Origin: Streptomyces sp. NBRC 110035
Lineage (GTDB): Bacteria; Actinomycetota; Actinomycetes; Streptomycetales; Streptomycetaceae
Reading direction: 5' to 3'
DNA length: 64,000 nt
Assembly: GCF_000829695.1 (NCBI RefSeq)
Contig: NZ_BBNN01000027.1
Coordinates: 203,255 to 267,254 of the forward strand
In this document: positions 37,101-46,500 of the stretch, piece by piece
Layout: each line of letters opens with the position of its first letter
Numbering within the stretch: the first letter of the stretch is position 1
Notes under the pieces: model-generated
What the model was told of the DNA's origin: nothing
The model's database searches: none
The model's input: only the letters and a program-made list of their open reading frames with translations
Translations under genes and position numbers: made by a program

Positions 37101-40100
37101 CCCGCAGCAGGTCGCCGGCACCCCGCCGCTCGGCGAGCAGTTCGCGCCGCTCCCGGGCCTGCGACTCGTCGGACTGGGCCAGTTGCTCCGCGGCCTCGTC
37201 GATCGCCGCGATCCTGCGGCGCAGCTCCTCGCGCCGCCCCGTCCAGTCCTCCTCGGCCTCCTGCAACGCCCGCGCGATCCCGCTGGTGGCGTACGCCCGG
37301 AGTTCCTCCGCCGCGTACGCGGAGACGCCCGCACCGTCAGGACTGTCGGGGTCCCGCACGTCGCTGCCGCCGGGGAACAGGGCCAGGAACTCCTCCACGA
37401 GTGCCGCCCCGTGTGTTCGCGCGGCGTCGGCGAGGTCCTCGCACCACCCGCTGGTGCCGAACAGGGCGGAGGACAGCCGGGGGAGCGGCGCCAGCACCTC
37501 GCCGTCGGAGGTCCGCAGCCCGCCACGGGCCGCCAGGTCCAGCAGCCGCGCCGTGTACTGGCGGCGCAGGATCTCCACCGCCGACAGGTAGCAGCCCGGC
37601 GGCAGAATGGTCCCGGCGATCATCTCGCGCGGCTCGTCCAGGTAGTACAGGTCGCGTGCCTTGCGTCCGCCGAACGCGACGACCAGCGCGTTGCCCGTGC
37701 GGCGTCCGGCGCGTCCGGCCCGCTGCACGTAGTTGGCGGGACCGGCGGGCAGGGAGCCGAGGAGCACGGCGGACAGGTCGCCGATGTCGATGCCGAGTTC
37801 CAGCGTCGGGGTGCACGACAGCACGTTGGGGTCGGTGTAGTGCGTACCCGCCTTGAAGGCGCGCTCCACGCGCTCCCGTTCGGGGCGGCTGAGCATGCCC
37901 GTGTGCTCGGCGGTCACCACGCGGAACGTGCCGCCCGTCAGGTAGAGGCGGCGGTAGTAGTCGCGGGTGTAGTCCCGCTCCGGTGCGAGGGGGCCCGATC
38001 CGAAGCGGGACACCTCGGCCTCGGCCGCGGACCGGTCGGTCCGGGGCGCGGTCAGCCGGCCCCTGCACCGGTAGCGGGGGCATGGGTGCCCGTACCAGCG
38101 GGTGCGGCGCTCGGGCGTCACGACCTGCTGCCAGCGGCAGTCCTCGCAGGCGACGAAGGCCTTGTTGACGACGGCGTCGTCGAGCAGCCGCACCTCGATG
38201 TGGCCGGGCTGCAGCCCGTAGACGCGGCTCTGGCGGTCGCGTGCGGCCCGCACCGAGAGGACGCCCGCGTCGGCGAGGGCGGGCAGCAGCCTGCGCAGGT
38301 ACTCGGTGGCCCCGGCGGCGTCCAGGTCGAGGCACCTGCGGGTCCAGTCCTGGTACCACCCCAGGCGTCCGGTGAGCGAGTCGAACTCGGTCCTGTCCTT
38401 CTGCCCGTCCAGCAGGAACCTCGGCGGGGCGATCCCTTCGGGGAAGGCGGGCATGCCGTCCGGCCTGCGCCCGGAGACGAGGTAGCGGTCGGCGCCGGCT
38501 TCCTTGATCCACGTGTCGAGCCACCGGTGCCGCACCGCGCCGCGCAGCCGCAGCCGCTCCAGCAGGCCCCGCACGTACGCGAGGTACCGCTCGGGTGTGG
38601 GCAGCCCGCCGACCGCCAGCAGTTGGCCGGGCAGGGCAAGGTGCAGGTCCCGCGCCAGGTCCGTGACCCGCTCCGGGTCCGCCACGGCGACCTCGGCGGC
38701 GGCGGTCCGGGTCAGTTCCAGGGTGCGGCCCATGCGGCTGCGCAGCCCGAACTCCATCACCGTCGCGAACGCCAGCCGTTCACCGATCAGCCGCCAGGTC
38801 CGCGCGTCGCCGGTGCCGCGGCCGGACAGCAGCCGGTCGACGCCCGGTTCGTCATGCAGATCGGGGGGAACGACGGCGGTCAGCGCCTCCGGGTCGTCCA
38901 CCGAGTCCAGGACATGGCCGATCAGGTCGTTCAGCGCGGTCGGCGCACCGGACCCGTCCAGGTTGTGGGCGAGCAGTGAGCGGAGCGAGAACTTGTACGA
39001 GGCGTTGGCGACGTATCCCGCCCGGTGTGCCGCGTCCTGCGTGGAGTCGTTGAACAGCAGCGTCTTGCGCTCCTCCGGGACGAGCGCGATGTCACCGCCG
39101 GTGAACAGCTGGGTGACCGTCGCGGAGGCGAGGGCCGCCCCGGCCGTGCCGAGGAAGCGGATGCTGTTGTCGGTGTGGCAGGCCGGGCACCGGTCGTCCT
39201 TGGCGGCCCGGTCGGCGGTCTTCTTGTCGAGCACGGCCAACGCGAACCAGGCGTCGACGAGATCTGCGTCGTCCCCGGTGGTCGGCAGTCGGTAGGTGCC
39301 CTGCCCGCCGTCCAGCACCACCACCGACAGCGGGTCGACGCCACCGTCCGAGGGCCGTGCGCCGGTCAGCGCGTCGAGGGCCTGCCGTCGCTCGCGGGCG
39401 GTGGCGGAGATGAAGTAGCGCAGGCGCCGCTTGTCCCGGCCCACCCCGGCCCGCCAGATCCGGTCCTGGGCCGTCACGAGTTGCTGCGGGTCGGTCTCGG
39501 GGGACAGGGCGGCCCAGCCGGAGCGCCCGCAGTTGCGGCAGTACACGGCGGGCAGGTGCACCTGGGATGGGCGCGGGGCGGTGTCGGTGCCCGGCAGGGG
39601 CTGTCCACTCGCGGACGACGGATAGCCGCCGGACGAGGCGTCCGGGTCCTCGTCACCGGGCGGCGCGGCGTTGAGGGCGGCCCGGCGGGCGGCCGTGCGG
39701 TCGTCCTCGTACCAGCGGAACTCGGGGGTGCGGCCCACCCCGCGCAGCACCCGGGTCACGGGCCGCACCCACAGGTGTGCCTCGATGTGCAGCAGTGGCC
39801 GGGGCCGGCGCTCGTCGGAGTCCGGGTCGCGGGCGGCCGACAGCAGCGCCACGAACCGGGAGAGAGCCTGGAGCACCAGCCGCGGGTTCTCCCGCGCGGT
39901 GCGGCCCCAGGAGTAGCCGAACCGGGCGAGCCGGTCCCGCAGCGACCACTCGTCCACCGGATCCCCGCCGAGCAGCGACAGGGCACCGTGGGTGAAGTCG
40001 TGCCGTTTCAGGAGCCGCCCGACGCGGAAGGCGTCCAGGCCGGAGCGGCCCAGCATCCGGGCGGCGAGCGCGTCCAGGTCCAGCAGGTCGGGGCGGGCCT

Positions 40101-41121
40101 CCACGTCCGGTCCCCCGGACACCGCCACGACCTCCTGGGGGCTCGGCGGTTCCGGCAGTTCGTAGTCGACGGCGCCGGTGAACTCGTCGGCGGTCATCCG
40201 CTCCTCGCCGATGACGGAGTCCGCGGGGAACGGCATCCCGAACACCCGCGCCGCCACGTCGAGGACGCCCCCGCTCTCCTCGGCCTCCTTGCCCGGCGCA
40301 CCCTCACCCAGCGTCGCCGAGGTCGCCACCGGGCAGACCGACCCCAGCGGCCTGCCGGGCCGGGACGCGCCGGTGGCGGCGGCCAGCCGGCGCAGCAGCA
40401 TCGCCACGTCGGTGCCCTGCGCGCCGTCGTACGTGTGGAACTCGTCCAGTACGACGTACGCGGGCTCGGCGCCGTCCCACAGGCCGCGGTCCTCGCCCCG
40501 CTGCAACAGCAGGTCGAGCATCTTGTAGTTGGTGATCAGCACGTCGGGCGGCGAGACGCGCATCTCCTCGCGTCGCGTCATCACCCGCCGGAAGTCGGTG
40601 TCGGGCCGGTCGCCGATGTACAGGCCCGCCGTGACCTGGGCCAGCTCCGGCCGTGCCAGGTACTCCCCGATACGCCCGGCCTGGTCGGTGGCGAGCGCGT
40701 TCATCGGGTACAGCAGCACGGCCTTGATCCCGGCCACCCCTTCGGCCTTCCGCCTCCGGCAGTGGTCCAGTACGGGGATCAGGAAGGACTCGGTCTTGCC
40801 GGACCCGGTACCGGTGGTCACCAGCGTCGGGCGGGCGGGGCCGTGGAGCGTGGACAACCGCGCCCATGCCTTGGCCTGGTGCCGCCACGGGGCGAACCCC
40901 GGGAAACCGGCCGACGACTCCAGCTCCCGCTGCCAGCCGTCGTCGGCGACGTGGAACGGCGTCCTGATCCGCAGGTAGGGCCCGCGGAAGATACCGGTCT
41001 CGGGATGCCCGAGGAACCGTTCGAGCGCGCTGCGGGTGTCTTCGTCGGCGAGGGCGTACGTCGTCGTGAGGTACTGCGTCAGACTGCCGCGGAGCTGCGC
41101 GGCGGCCATGGTGGGCTTCAC
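34159..41121 (-). CDS. Giant SF2 helicase with DUF1998 and nuclease-like domain (DruE/MrfA-like)
   Basis: This protein has 2320 residues and starts at GTG 41121 after GGGGGA. Visible order: SF2 helicase with Walker A TTGTGSGKTES (~103-113) and VVLDEFHTYDGAQGTDVAML (~223-242); several Cys pairs that look like zinc ribbons (VYCRNCGRSGW, CPACHTDN, CEDCRWQQ, LCPACGYV); motif VI YVQRAGRAGRRTGNALVV (~1135); a DUF1998 domain with VVYDRLPGGTGYLHRL (~1720) and a C-x-C...C-x-x-C cluster; then a Vsr/DUF559-like region with RPDILLER and VALYLDGYAYH (~1880-1905). This resembles Druantia DruE and MrfA families, but the length and C-terminal nuclease-like part are distinctive. It overlaps the UvrD gene. Confidence 0.85.
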   Translation of the reverse strand: MKPTMAAAQLRGSLTQYLTTTYALADEDTRSALERFLGHPETGIFRGPYLRIRTPFHVADDGWQRELESSAGFPGFAPWRHQAKAWARLSTLHGPARPTLVTTGTGSGKTESFLIPVLDHCRRRKAEGVAGIKAVLLYPMNALATDQAGRIGEYLARPELAQVTAGLYIGDRPDTDFRRVMTRREEMRVSPPDVLITNYKMLDLLLQRGEDRGLWDGAEPAYVVLDEFHTYDGAQGTDVAMLLRRLAAATGASRPGRPLGSVCPVATSATLGEGAPGKEAEESGGVLDVAARVFGMPFPADSVIGEERMTADEFTGAVDYELPEPPSPQEVVAVSGGPDVEARPDLLDLDALAARMLGRSGLDAFRVGRLLKRHDFTHGALSLLGGDPVDEWSLRDRLARFGYSWGRTARENPRLVLQALSRFVALLSAARDPDSDERRPRPLLHIEAHLWVRPVTRVLRGVGRTPEFRWYEDDRTAARRAALNAAPPGDEDPDASSGGYPSSASGQPLPGTDTAPRPSQVHLPAVYCRNCGRSGWAALSPETDPQQLVTAQDRIWRAGVGRDKRRLRYFISATARERRQALDALTGARPSDGGVDPLSVVVLDGGQGTYRLPTTGDDADLVDAWFALAVLDKKTADRAAKDDRCPACHTDNSIRFLGTAGAALASATVTQLFTGGDIALVPEERKTLLFNDSTQDAAHRAGYVANASYKFSLRSLLAHNLDGSGAPTALNDLIGHVLDSVDDPEALTAVVPPDLHDEPGVDRLLSGRGTGDARTWRLIGERLAFATVMEFGLRSRMGRTLELTRTAAAEVAVADPERVTDLARDLHLALPGQLLAVGGLPTPERYLAYVRGLLERLRLRGAVRHRWLDTWIKEAGADRYLVSGRRPDGMPAFPEGIAPPRFLLDGQKDRTEFDSLTGRLGWYQDWTRRCLDLDAAGATEYLRRLLPALADAGVLSVRAARDRQSRVYGLQPGHIEVRLLDDAVVNKAFVACEDCRWQQVVTPERRTRWYGHPCPRYRCRGRLTAPRTDRSAAEAEVSRFGSGPLAPERDYTRDYYRRLYLTGGTFRVVTAEHTGMLSRPERERVERAFKAGTHYTDPNVLSCTPTLELGIDIGDLSAVLLGSLPAGPANYVQRAGRAGRRTGNALVVAFGGRKARDLYYLDEPREMIAGTILPPGCYLSAVEILRRQYTARLLDLAARGGLRTSDGEVLAPLPRLSSALFGTSGWCEDLADAARTHGAALVEEFLALFPGGSDVRDPDSPDGAGVSAYAAEELRAYATSGIARALQEAEEDWTGRREELRRRIAAIDEAAEQLAQSDESQARERRELLAERRGAGDLLRELSQSSAHATLVDLGLLPNYSLTDTTTRLEATLYWTETPGEEDDTAGAGTAEQGAVRKAYRSETRDYERSRKLALTELAPGNSFYVNGYRHVVRALDVGSPERRAWSVWRLCPACGYVRTEEQNAEHNTAPCPRCHGREIADAGCVQRVLRPRRVLSRDKRDDARVRDDHDERDRRRYAVLTTVDIDPDRLAPGSWRHDSAVFGVDFTRHATIRTLNLGLDREDGSSTVPLAGQDVRLNPFYVCTECGGATADGRPVVDTPQHALTESVAASTPAAQHHQLWCPRRRARKPVTGAGEQRGRGQDVPLLLAHELTTEAVRILLPASVARVKERLASFTAALFVGIAARYGGDPDHIDIAEATMPDHAGDLDADWPRRFLVVYDRLPGGTGYLHRLSSADGFREVLLKARDVIERCACREKGLDGCHQCLLRRVPAADYDKVSRGEVRQMLDELLGADGEGWRTSPVATTRHIPLQRQAESDLEILFIDTLQDWAKLAESRAAADTYTTSAGTYALDLRLTAPDGATVSWRVSQQRALDGTRPDILLERLDAPGPRVALYLDGYAYHATREHNRLADDATKRTRLRADGLRVFQLTYHDVKEWRQRIKDTGYAGARPAAPVWEPYGAAGQQRARDYYDRVGRGLPGELAETVWVNPARLLLAYLRSPDPERWRRRTEAAAAGLSGADGVRAAALTGEGIGEGIGAALRGGMSAGVTGPVRLLSGPDASGCRLVLAADGRRTPPVWTGLTVLDDGDAALADEPAHKRRWRAWLYWSNVLQFLEHGGGDSAQLTTSMLDGFTPEVLTLTGGEGWLTSTRTPVLSPADELAPVGVVPVPAVPAVGSGETVAPRASVDEAHGGEAPGRDPGWDRVIEYLDPEEPGLTDLARALADAAVPAPQDGYELDGHGWQAELAWPTARIGVVLAPRTDGDEPDYEAQDRDKVFSAAGWTVRTAAEWAPATMIARLTERRHDSDTIRDGEPKR

Positions 41122-41239
41122 GACGGTCCCCCTTGCGATGCCGGTGCCCTGGTGATCGATACCACCGTATAGGGGGTGGCCGACAGCCCCGGTCGGTGGT
41201 GGATCGGGGCCCTCGTCGTCTCAGGCGGGTAGCGGTTCC

Positions 41240-42301
41240 CTATCTCTTCTTCCATGAGACCAACTGGTCCGCGAAGTCTCTGAACGACCTGTTGTTGCCG
41301 GGCGGACGCGGGCTGACCTGGCCGAGTTCCACGACCTCCGCCATGATCTTCGGAGAGTCCGAGACTCGATACGTGGGCTTGCCCAGGTGCCTCTGGAGGT
41401 GTTCCTTGGGATGCGCCAGCTTGGTGAAGTCCTTTCGCCGGTCCTCGGACCGCATGGACCAGCCCCGCCGCACCTTCGGAAACGCGTCGGGGAAGAGCAT
41501 CAGCCACGACTCCATCTCGACGGCGGACAGGGCCAGTGCGCTGTGGCAGGGCAGGGTCTTGCGCAGCTGGGTCGTGATTCTTTCCCGCACCTGGTCGTAC
41601 CTCTTGTCCGAGACCTCATCCAGGTCGGCGGGGACGACGAAGCCGACGAGCTCTGCCTCACACCCTGCCGTCCTGCGCAGGGCGTCGACCGTCAGGGAGC
41701 CTTTGGCCAGCTTGACAGACGTTTTCGCGCCGCCTGCCGGATGCTGGGTGAACCGTTCCTGACGGTACGTCGTGTACGGCGGTCGACCACGGTCCGTCGA
41801 AGCCAGCCGACGCCGGGGGATGCGCAGTTCGTAGCGGTCCGGGGTTTCCTCCGAGGCGAAGTCGGAGCAGATGCCCTCGACGCCGACCGAGATCCGTGAC
41901 ACCTGCTTCGCGCCGCCGCGGAACGCCAGAGCATCGAATCCGCCGCGCTCCCCGAAAGCCGACTCGATCCCTTTGCGAGTCACGTCCCCCAGGAAATCCA
42001 ACGCGTGCAACACGTTCGACTTGCCCGCCGCGTTGGGGCCGACCATGACGGTCAGGGGCCCGAGCGGCAGCTTCGTGTCGGTCAGGGTGCGGAAGTTGCG
42101 CACCGTGAGACCGAGTATGCGGTGGTTCAAGCCTCGCGCCCATCGTGGAACGGCCGGGGCGACGACGACCCGGGCATCGAACTGGTCGGCGCACGGCGGA
42201 CGGTCCCTGAGGCATGCCTGAGTGCCACTCAGTTCCCCACGTGTGTCGTCCACTTGGTACGTCCGACCACCGAGCATCACGAAGCGTACAACTTGCGTCA
42301 C
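41240..42301 (-). CDS. P-loop ATPase / DUF4276-like fusion protein
   Basis: This protein has about 353 residues; the start is uncertain because ~58 residues precede the P-loop domain. The domain starts ILGLTVRNFRTLTDTKLPLGPLTVMVGPNAAGKSN, a RecF/OLD/AAA_15-type Walker A. The ATPase lobe ends early, with no visible ABC signature or Walker B. The second half (ELVGFVVPADLDEVSDKRY, then LALSAVEMESWLML, KEHLQRHLG) resembles DUF4276, a family usually encoded next to such ATPases. It therefore looks like a compact fusion of the two, reminiscent of fused PARIS-type proteins. It lies 118 bases upstream of the giant helicase on the same strand. Confidence 0.7.
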   Translation of the reverse strand: MTQVVRFVMLGGRTYQVDDTRGELSGTQACLRDRPPCADQFDARVVVAPAVPRWARGLNHRILGLTVRNFRTLTDTKLPLGPLTVMVGPNAAGKSNVLHALDFLGDVTRKGIESAFGERGGFDALAFRGGAKQVSRISVGVEGICSDFASEETPDRYELRIPRRRLASTDRGRPPYTTYRQERFTQHPAGGAKTSVKLAKGSLTVDALRRTAGCEAELVGFVVPADLDEVSDKRYDQVRERITTQLRKTLPCHSALALSAVEMESWLMLFPDAFPKVRRGWSMRSEDRRKDFTKLAHPKEHLQRHLGKPTYRVSDSPKIMAEVVELGQVSPRPPGNNRSFRDFADQLVSWKKR

Positions 42302-42425
42302 ACCGTCACCAGGTACTTGCGTACTTCAGCCATCCGGACCGAAAGGGCTCTCTTTCACACGCCGTGACGTTCGCGGACCCTGACGGGAAGGGAAAGCGCG
42401 CGGGCAGTGCCGAGGGGGAGCCGCG

Positions 42426-43487
42426 ATGTCCGAACCGCTCTACGTTCCCGTGCTGCCGGTCCGGCAGCATGCCCGGATGGCTTACGAGCGCCTTCGGCCC
42501 GACATTCAGGCGGCGGTCGCGCCCCTCTGGAACCTCCCGCCCTCCCCGGGGACGACTCCGGCGCAGCTCGGGAAGGCCCACTGGCAGAAGGAACTGCGCC
42601 GCGTGAGGGGCGTGCACCGGCGCCATCCGGGCTGGATCGACGCCCCGTTCGCCGAGGCCGCGCAGGCATCGGCACTTGCCGAGATGCTGGCCGAGTACAG
42701 CGCACTCAACCACCTGCTCCGCCCGGTGACCGGTCCGGAGCGGGGCGGGACCCAGCAGACGGCCGCGCTGGAGACCGCCCGCCGCTGCGGCTGCGGGGTC
42801 GGTGTCCGGGTCCGCATGCCGGGAGAGTGGGACGGAGCCGTCGCCGAGGCCGTCGGGGCCCTGCTGGACCGGGCCGGCCCGGAGGTGCCCGTCGACCTGC
42901 TGCTGGACCTGGGCGCCGTCCTGCCCGGCCGCCCAGACGCCGGAAAGGAGGCGCTGCGCGCTCTGGACGCCCTCGTGACACCGGCCGGCGCCTGGCGGAC
43001 CGTCGCCGTACTCGGCGGGGCGTTCCCCCACGTCACCGACGACATGACGCGGTTCGGCGAGCCGCACGAGGAGCCCCGCGCCGACTGGGACATGTGGCAC
43101 GAGGTACGGGCCGCCCGCCGGGAACGCCTCTCCCGGCTGGGATACGGCGACTACGGAGTGCAGCCCCCCGCAGCCCTGGCCGCGGAGCCGGGAGGCGGAG
43201 GCCCGCCGTGGGGCGTCCTCCGCTACACCACCGACCGCTCGTACGTGCTGTGCAAGGTGCTGAACGGAGGGCCGGACCGAACGGCGGGCATCCGGGCCGC
43301 CGCCCGCCGGATCCGCGAGCTGCCCGACTTCCGGACGGCGGTCGCGAGCGCCGGGGAGACCTGGCTGCGCGACTGTGCCGACGGGCCCGTGACGGACAGC
43401 GAGGGCACCGGCACGCACACCCAGTGGCTCTGGGCAGGCAGCGTCCAGCACATGACGCACGTCGTCCGGTCCCTGCCCGGAACCTGA
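42426..43487 (+). CDS. Beta-family protein (T4 beta protein-like)
   Basis: This 353-residue protein opens YVPVLPVRQHARMAYERLRPDIQAAVAPLWNLPP in two segments, the pattern of the Beta_protein family (Y-V-P-x-L-K, then a helix, then I-x-P-L-x-E/N). It ends with a region GVLRYTTDRSYVLCKVLNGG that matches the family tail. Bacterial members often lie in defence islands with helicases and ATPases; no biochemical function is established. It is transcribed in the opposite direction to its neighbours, divergent from the ATPase fusion and convergent with the caspase-helicase. Confidence 0.6.
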   Translation: MSEPLYVPVLPVRQHARMAYERLRPDIQAAVAPLWNLPPSPGTTPAQLGKAHWQKELRRVRGVHRRHPGWIDAPFAEAAQASALAEMLAEYSALNHLLRPVTGPERGGTQQTAALETARRCGCGVGVRVRMPGEWDGAVAEAVGALLDRAGPEVPVDLLLDLGAVLPGRPDAGKEALRALDALVTPAGAWRTVAVLGGAFPHVTDDMTRFGEPHEEPRADWDMWHEVRAARRERLSRLGYGDYGVQPPAALAAEPGGGGPPWGVLRYTTDRSYVLCKVLNGGPDRTAGIRAAARRIRELPDFRTAVASAGETWLRDCADGPVTDSEGTGTHTQWLWAGSVQHMTHVVRSLPGT

Positions 43488-43518
43488 ACCGACCCCTGGT
43501 GCAAGGGGCCTCCCCGGC

Positions 43519-46500
43519 TCAGTCGAACACCGGTGCCAGGATGTCCTCGCCCGCCAGGATCCGCCACGCGGGCACCCGAACCACACGGCCCACCGGGCAC
43601 GTCTTCGCCCCGTAGCCCCCGGACGGCAGCCCGGTCAGGAGGTCGCCCCGCGCGTGGGTCAGCCGCAGGTGCCGTGCCGGGTCGATACCGGGCGGCGGAC
43701 CGAGGTCGATCAGGGCCGCCGTGTTCTGCCCGGCCTCGGTGAACAGCAGGTCCACCGGGTGGCCGCCGACCACCGCCGCCCGCTCCAGGTCGGTGATCCC
43801 GCGCTCGGCGAGGTACTGCTGGAGCCGGTCGGCGAGTTCCTCGCGGAACCCGGTCGCCGGCGTGGCCGTCACCACCGGCCCCTCGGCCTCGTCGGTGTCC
43901 GCCCCCAGCAGCGCCGAGCGGTCCGCGAGCAGGGTCGGCAGACCGCTCTGCCCCTGCCAGAACGCGTGCGCGCCCACGGTGATCAGCTGGGACTTCGCCC
44001 GGGTCACCGCCACGTTCCACAGGTTGACCTGGCTCGCGACCCAATGGGTCGTCCTCGGCGGGGTGTTGTGCGCGGCCACGGGGCTCAGCACCATCACGTC
44101 GCGCTGCCCGCCCTGGAAGGCGTGCACGGTGCCGACCCGGACGCGGTCGTCGTCGCGCCACATCCGCGCCAACGCCTCCTTCTGCGCCCGGAAGGGAGTG
44201 ACCACCCCCACCCTGGCCTCCTGCGGCAGCCGCTCCAGGAGTTCGTCCACCACCCGCCGTACGGCCTCCGCCTCCGCCCGGTTGCGCCAGGACCTCCCGT
44301 CGCCGCCCGGCGCCGACTCGCCGCGCGGCACGTCGACCCAGCCCAGCGCCGGCGCCGGGTCGGCCGCCCCCACCGGGTCGAGGGCCGGGACCTGCCGCCG
44401 TACGTCGGTGAGCACCTGCAACTGGCCCGCGTAGCAGTAGCCGTTGACGACGTCGGCGATCCTCGGGTGGCAGCGGTAGTGCTCGTCGAGGAGCAGCGCG
44501 GAGTCACCGTGCTGCTCGGCCGCGTGGTACGAGGAGTAGACGTGGTAGGTGAGCCGGTGGTCCTCCAGCTGCGCCGCGCTCAGCCCGGCCCGGACCCGCG
44601 CCTGCTGTTCCTGCTGCGGTGACACGCCGGGGATGTGCCCCAGCTGCATCGGGTCGCCGATGATCAGCGCCCGGCGGGCCCGGAACAGCAGCGGAAGCAC
44701 CGACGGGATGGAGCACTGGCTCGCCTCGTCGATGACGACGAGGTCGAACAGCTTCGGGGTCAGTTCCAGCTGCCGCACCGAGTGCGTGCTGACGGCCCAG
44801 CCCTTGATGTGCGCCATCAGGTTCTTCTGGCTGCGCTGGAAGCCCGAGCGGCTCCGCAGTGCCTGGAGCCGCTGCTGTATGAGTGCCCGCCCCCGCGTCA
44901 GCGCCTCTGCGGACAGTGCCCGCGACAGCTCCGCCGCCAGTTCCGAGAGTGTGCCCGCCGCCTCCAGCCGCGACCGCCGCAGCCCGTCCTCGTCCCATCC
45001 CGTGTGCCGGGGGACGAGCGCCCGCACCTCCTGTTCCACGGCCACGGTGTCCGCCAGCGACTCCAGCAACTCCGCCGGCACCGGCCGCCCGGTCGCCCAC
45101 TCCGGCCACGACGGCAGGTCCGGACGGTCCGGTACGTCCGGGCGGTCCTCCTGCGCGTCATCGGTCGCCGCCGCTACGAGTGCGGCAAGGGCCCGTCCCC
45201 GACGCCACGGGCCGAGCAACCACCAGGGAGCACCGGCCACCTTCCGCGCCCGGTCCTCCCAGTGGCTCAGAGCGGCCGAACCGTCGTCACCGGTCGCCGC
45301 CCACACCCGTTCCAGGAGCGGCAGCGGCAGTTCCAGCGCTTCCGCCCGTTCCGCGCGGTCCCGGAGCAGCTCCAGCAGGCGCCCCTCCTCGCCGACGTGC
45401 CGCGCCGCCTGTGCCCGCAGTCCGTCGGCCGTGTTGCGCGCACTGCGCAACTGCCCGCCCACGGTGGCCGATCCGCGTCGCGGCGCCTGGGCGGGCTCGC
45501 CCAGCAGCCCTTCCAGCTTGGCCGCCTCCCGCACCAGTGCCTCGGTGTTGCCCGTCCGCATCAGCAGCCCGGGAGCGATGTCGTCGCAGCGTTCGGCGAC
45601 GACGTTCACGGCCTCGTTGTTCGTCGAGGCGACCAGCACGGACTGCCCGGCGGCGACGCAGGTGGTGACGACGGCCGTGACGACCTCGCTCTTGCCCGTG
45701 CCGGGCGGCCCGGTCGCCACCGTCAGCGGCCGCGTCATCGCCGAGGAGATGACCGACTCCTGGCTCTCGTTGCACGGCCCCGGAGCCACCACGACGACGG
45801 ACGCGCCCCGCGCGCCGCCCTCGCCGCCGCTCAGCAGCGCGTCCAGGGCGGTGCCGGGGATCTGCCCGGTCCGGGCCGACATCTGCAGCAGGTTGTCCAC
45901 CAGGGCCTCGGTGGCCTTGGCCTCCACCCCCGAGGGCACCAGCAGGACGGCCGCGTTGTGCGCGCCGGGCCGCAGCGCCTGCATCACCGTCCGCTCGCTG
46001 AGCGCGGACGGGTCGAGCGGCTCCAGCTCCGGCAGCCCCAGCGTCTCCAGCAACTCCCGTACGGCGCGCAGCATCTGCGCGTCGTTGCCCTCCTGCCAGG
46101 ACGGCTGCCAGTGCGCGATGAGGTCGGCCGCGTCGCCCGCGTCCAGCAGTTCCGAGACGACACCCGTGTGCAGGGAGGGAACGCCACTGGGCCGGAGCAC
46201 GTCCCGGCCCTCCTCGTCCGGGGCCAGTTCCATCTGCTGGATGAGCAGCGGCGCCAGCTCCACCGTCGTACGGCGTCCCCGGGCCCCGCCGTCGTGTACG
46301 GGCAGGGTGATCGCGGGATATCCGTACCAGTACTCCTGCTGCGCCCCCGTGTCACCGCCGCTCGCACCGGCCGACCTGCCCTGCGGCTTGGGCAGTGTCC
46401 CGGGAGCGGGAAAGACGGCACCCCGACCGGACTGGATGGTCTCCTCGCCCTGGCCCAGCAGGAAGTACTTCGAGCCGCGCCCGCTGTCCCGGTCGGGCCG

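Noticed and set aside
34198..38979. 1593-codon open frame on the + strand opposite the giant helicase
   Set aside because: Its translation is low-complexity Gly/Val/Arg/Gln-rich sequence without any family motif, while the opposite strand has clear helicase motifs. Long antisense frames are expected at this GC content.
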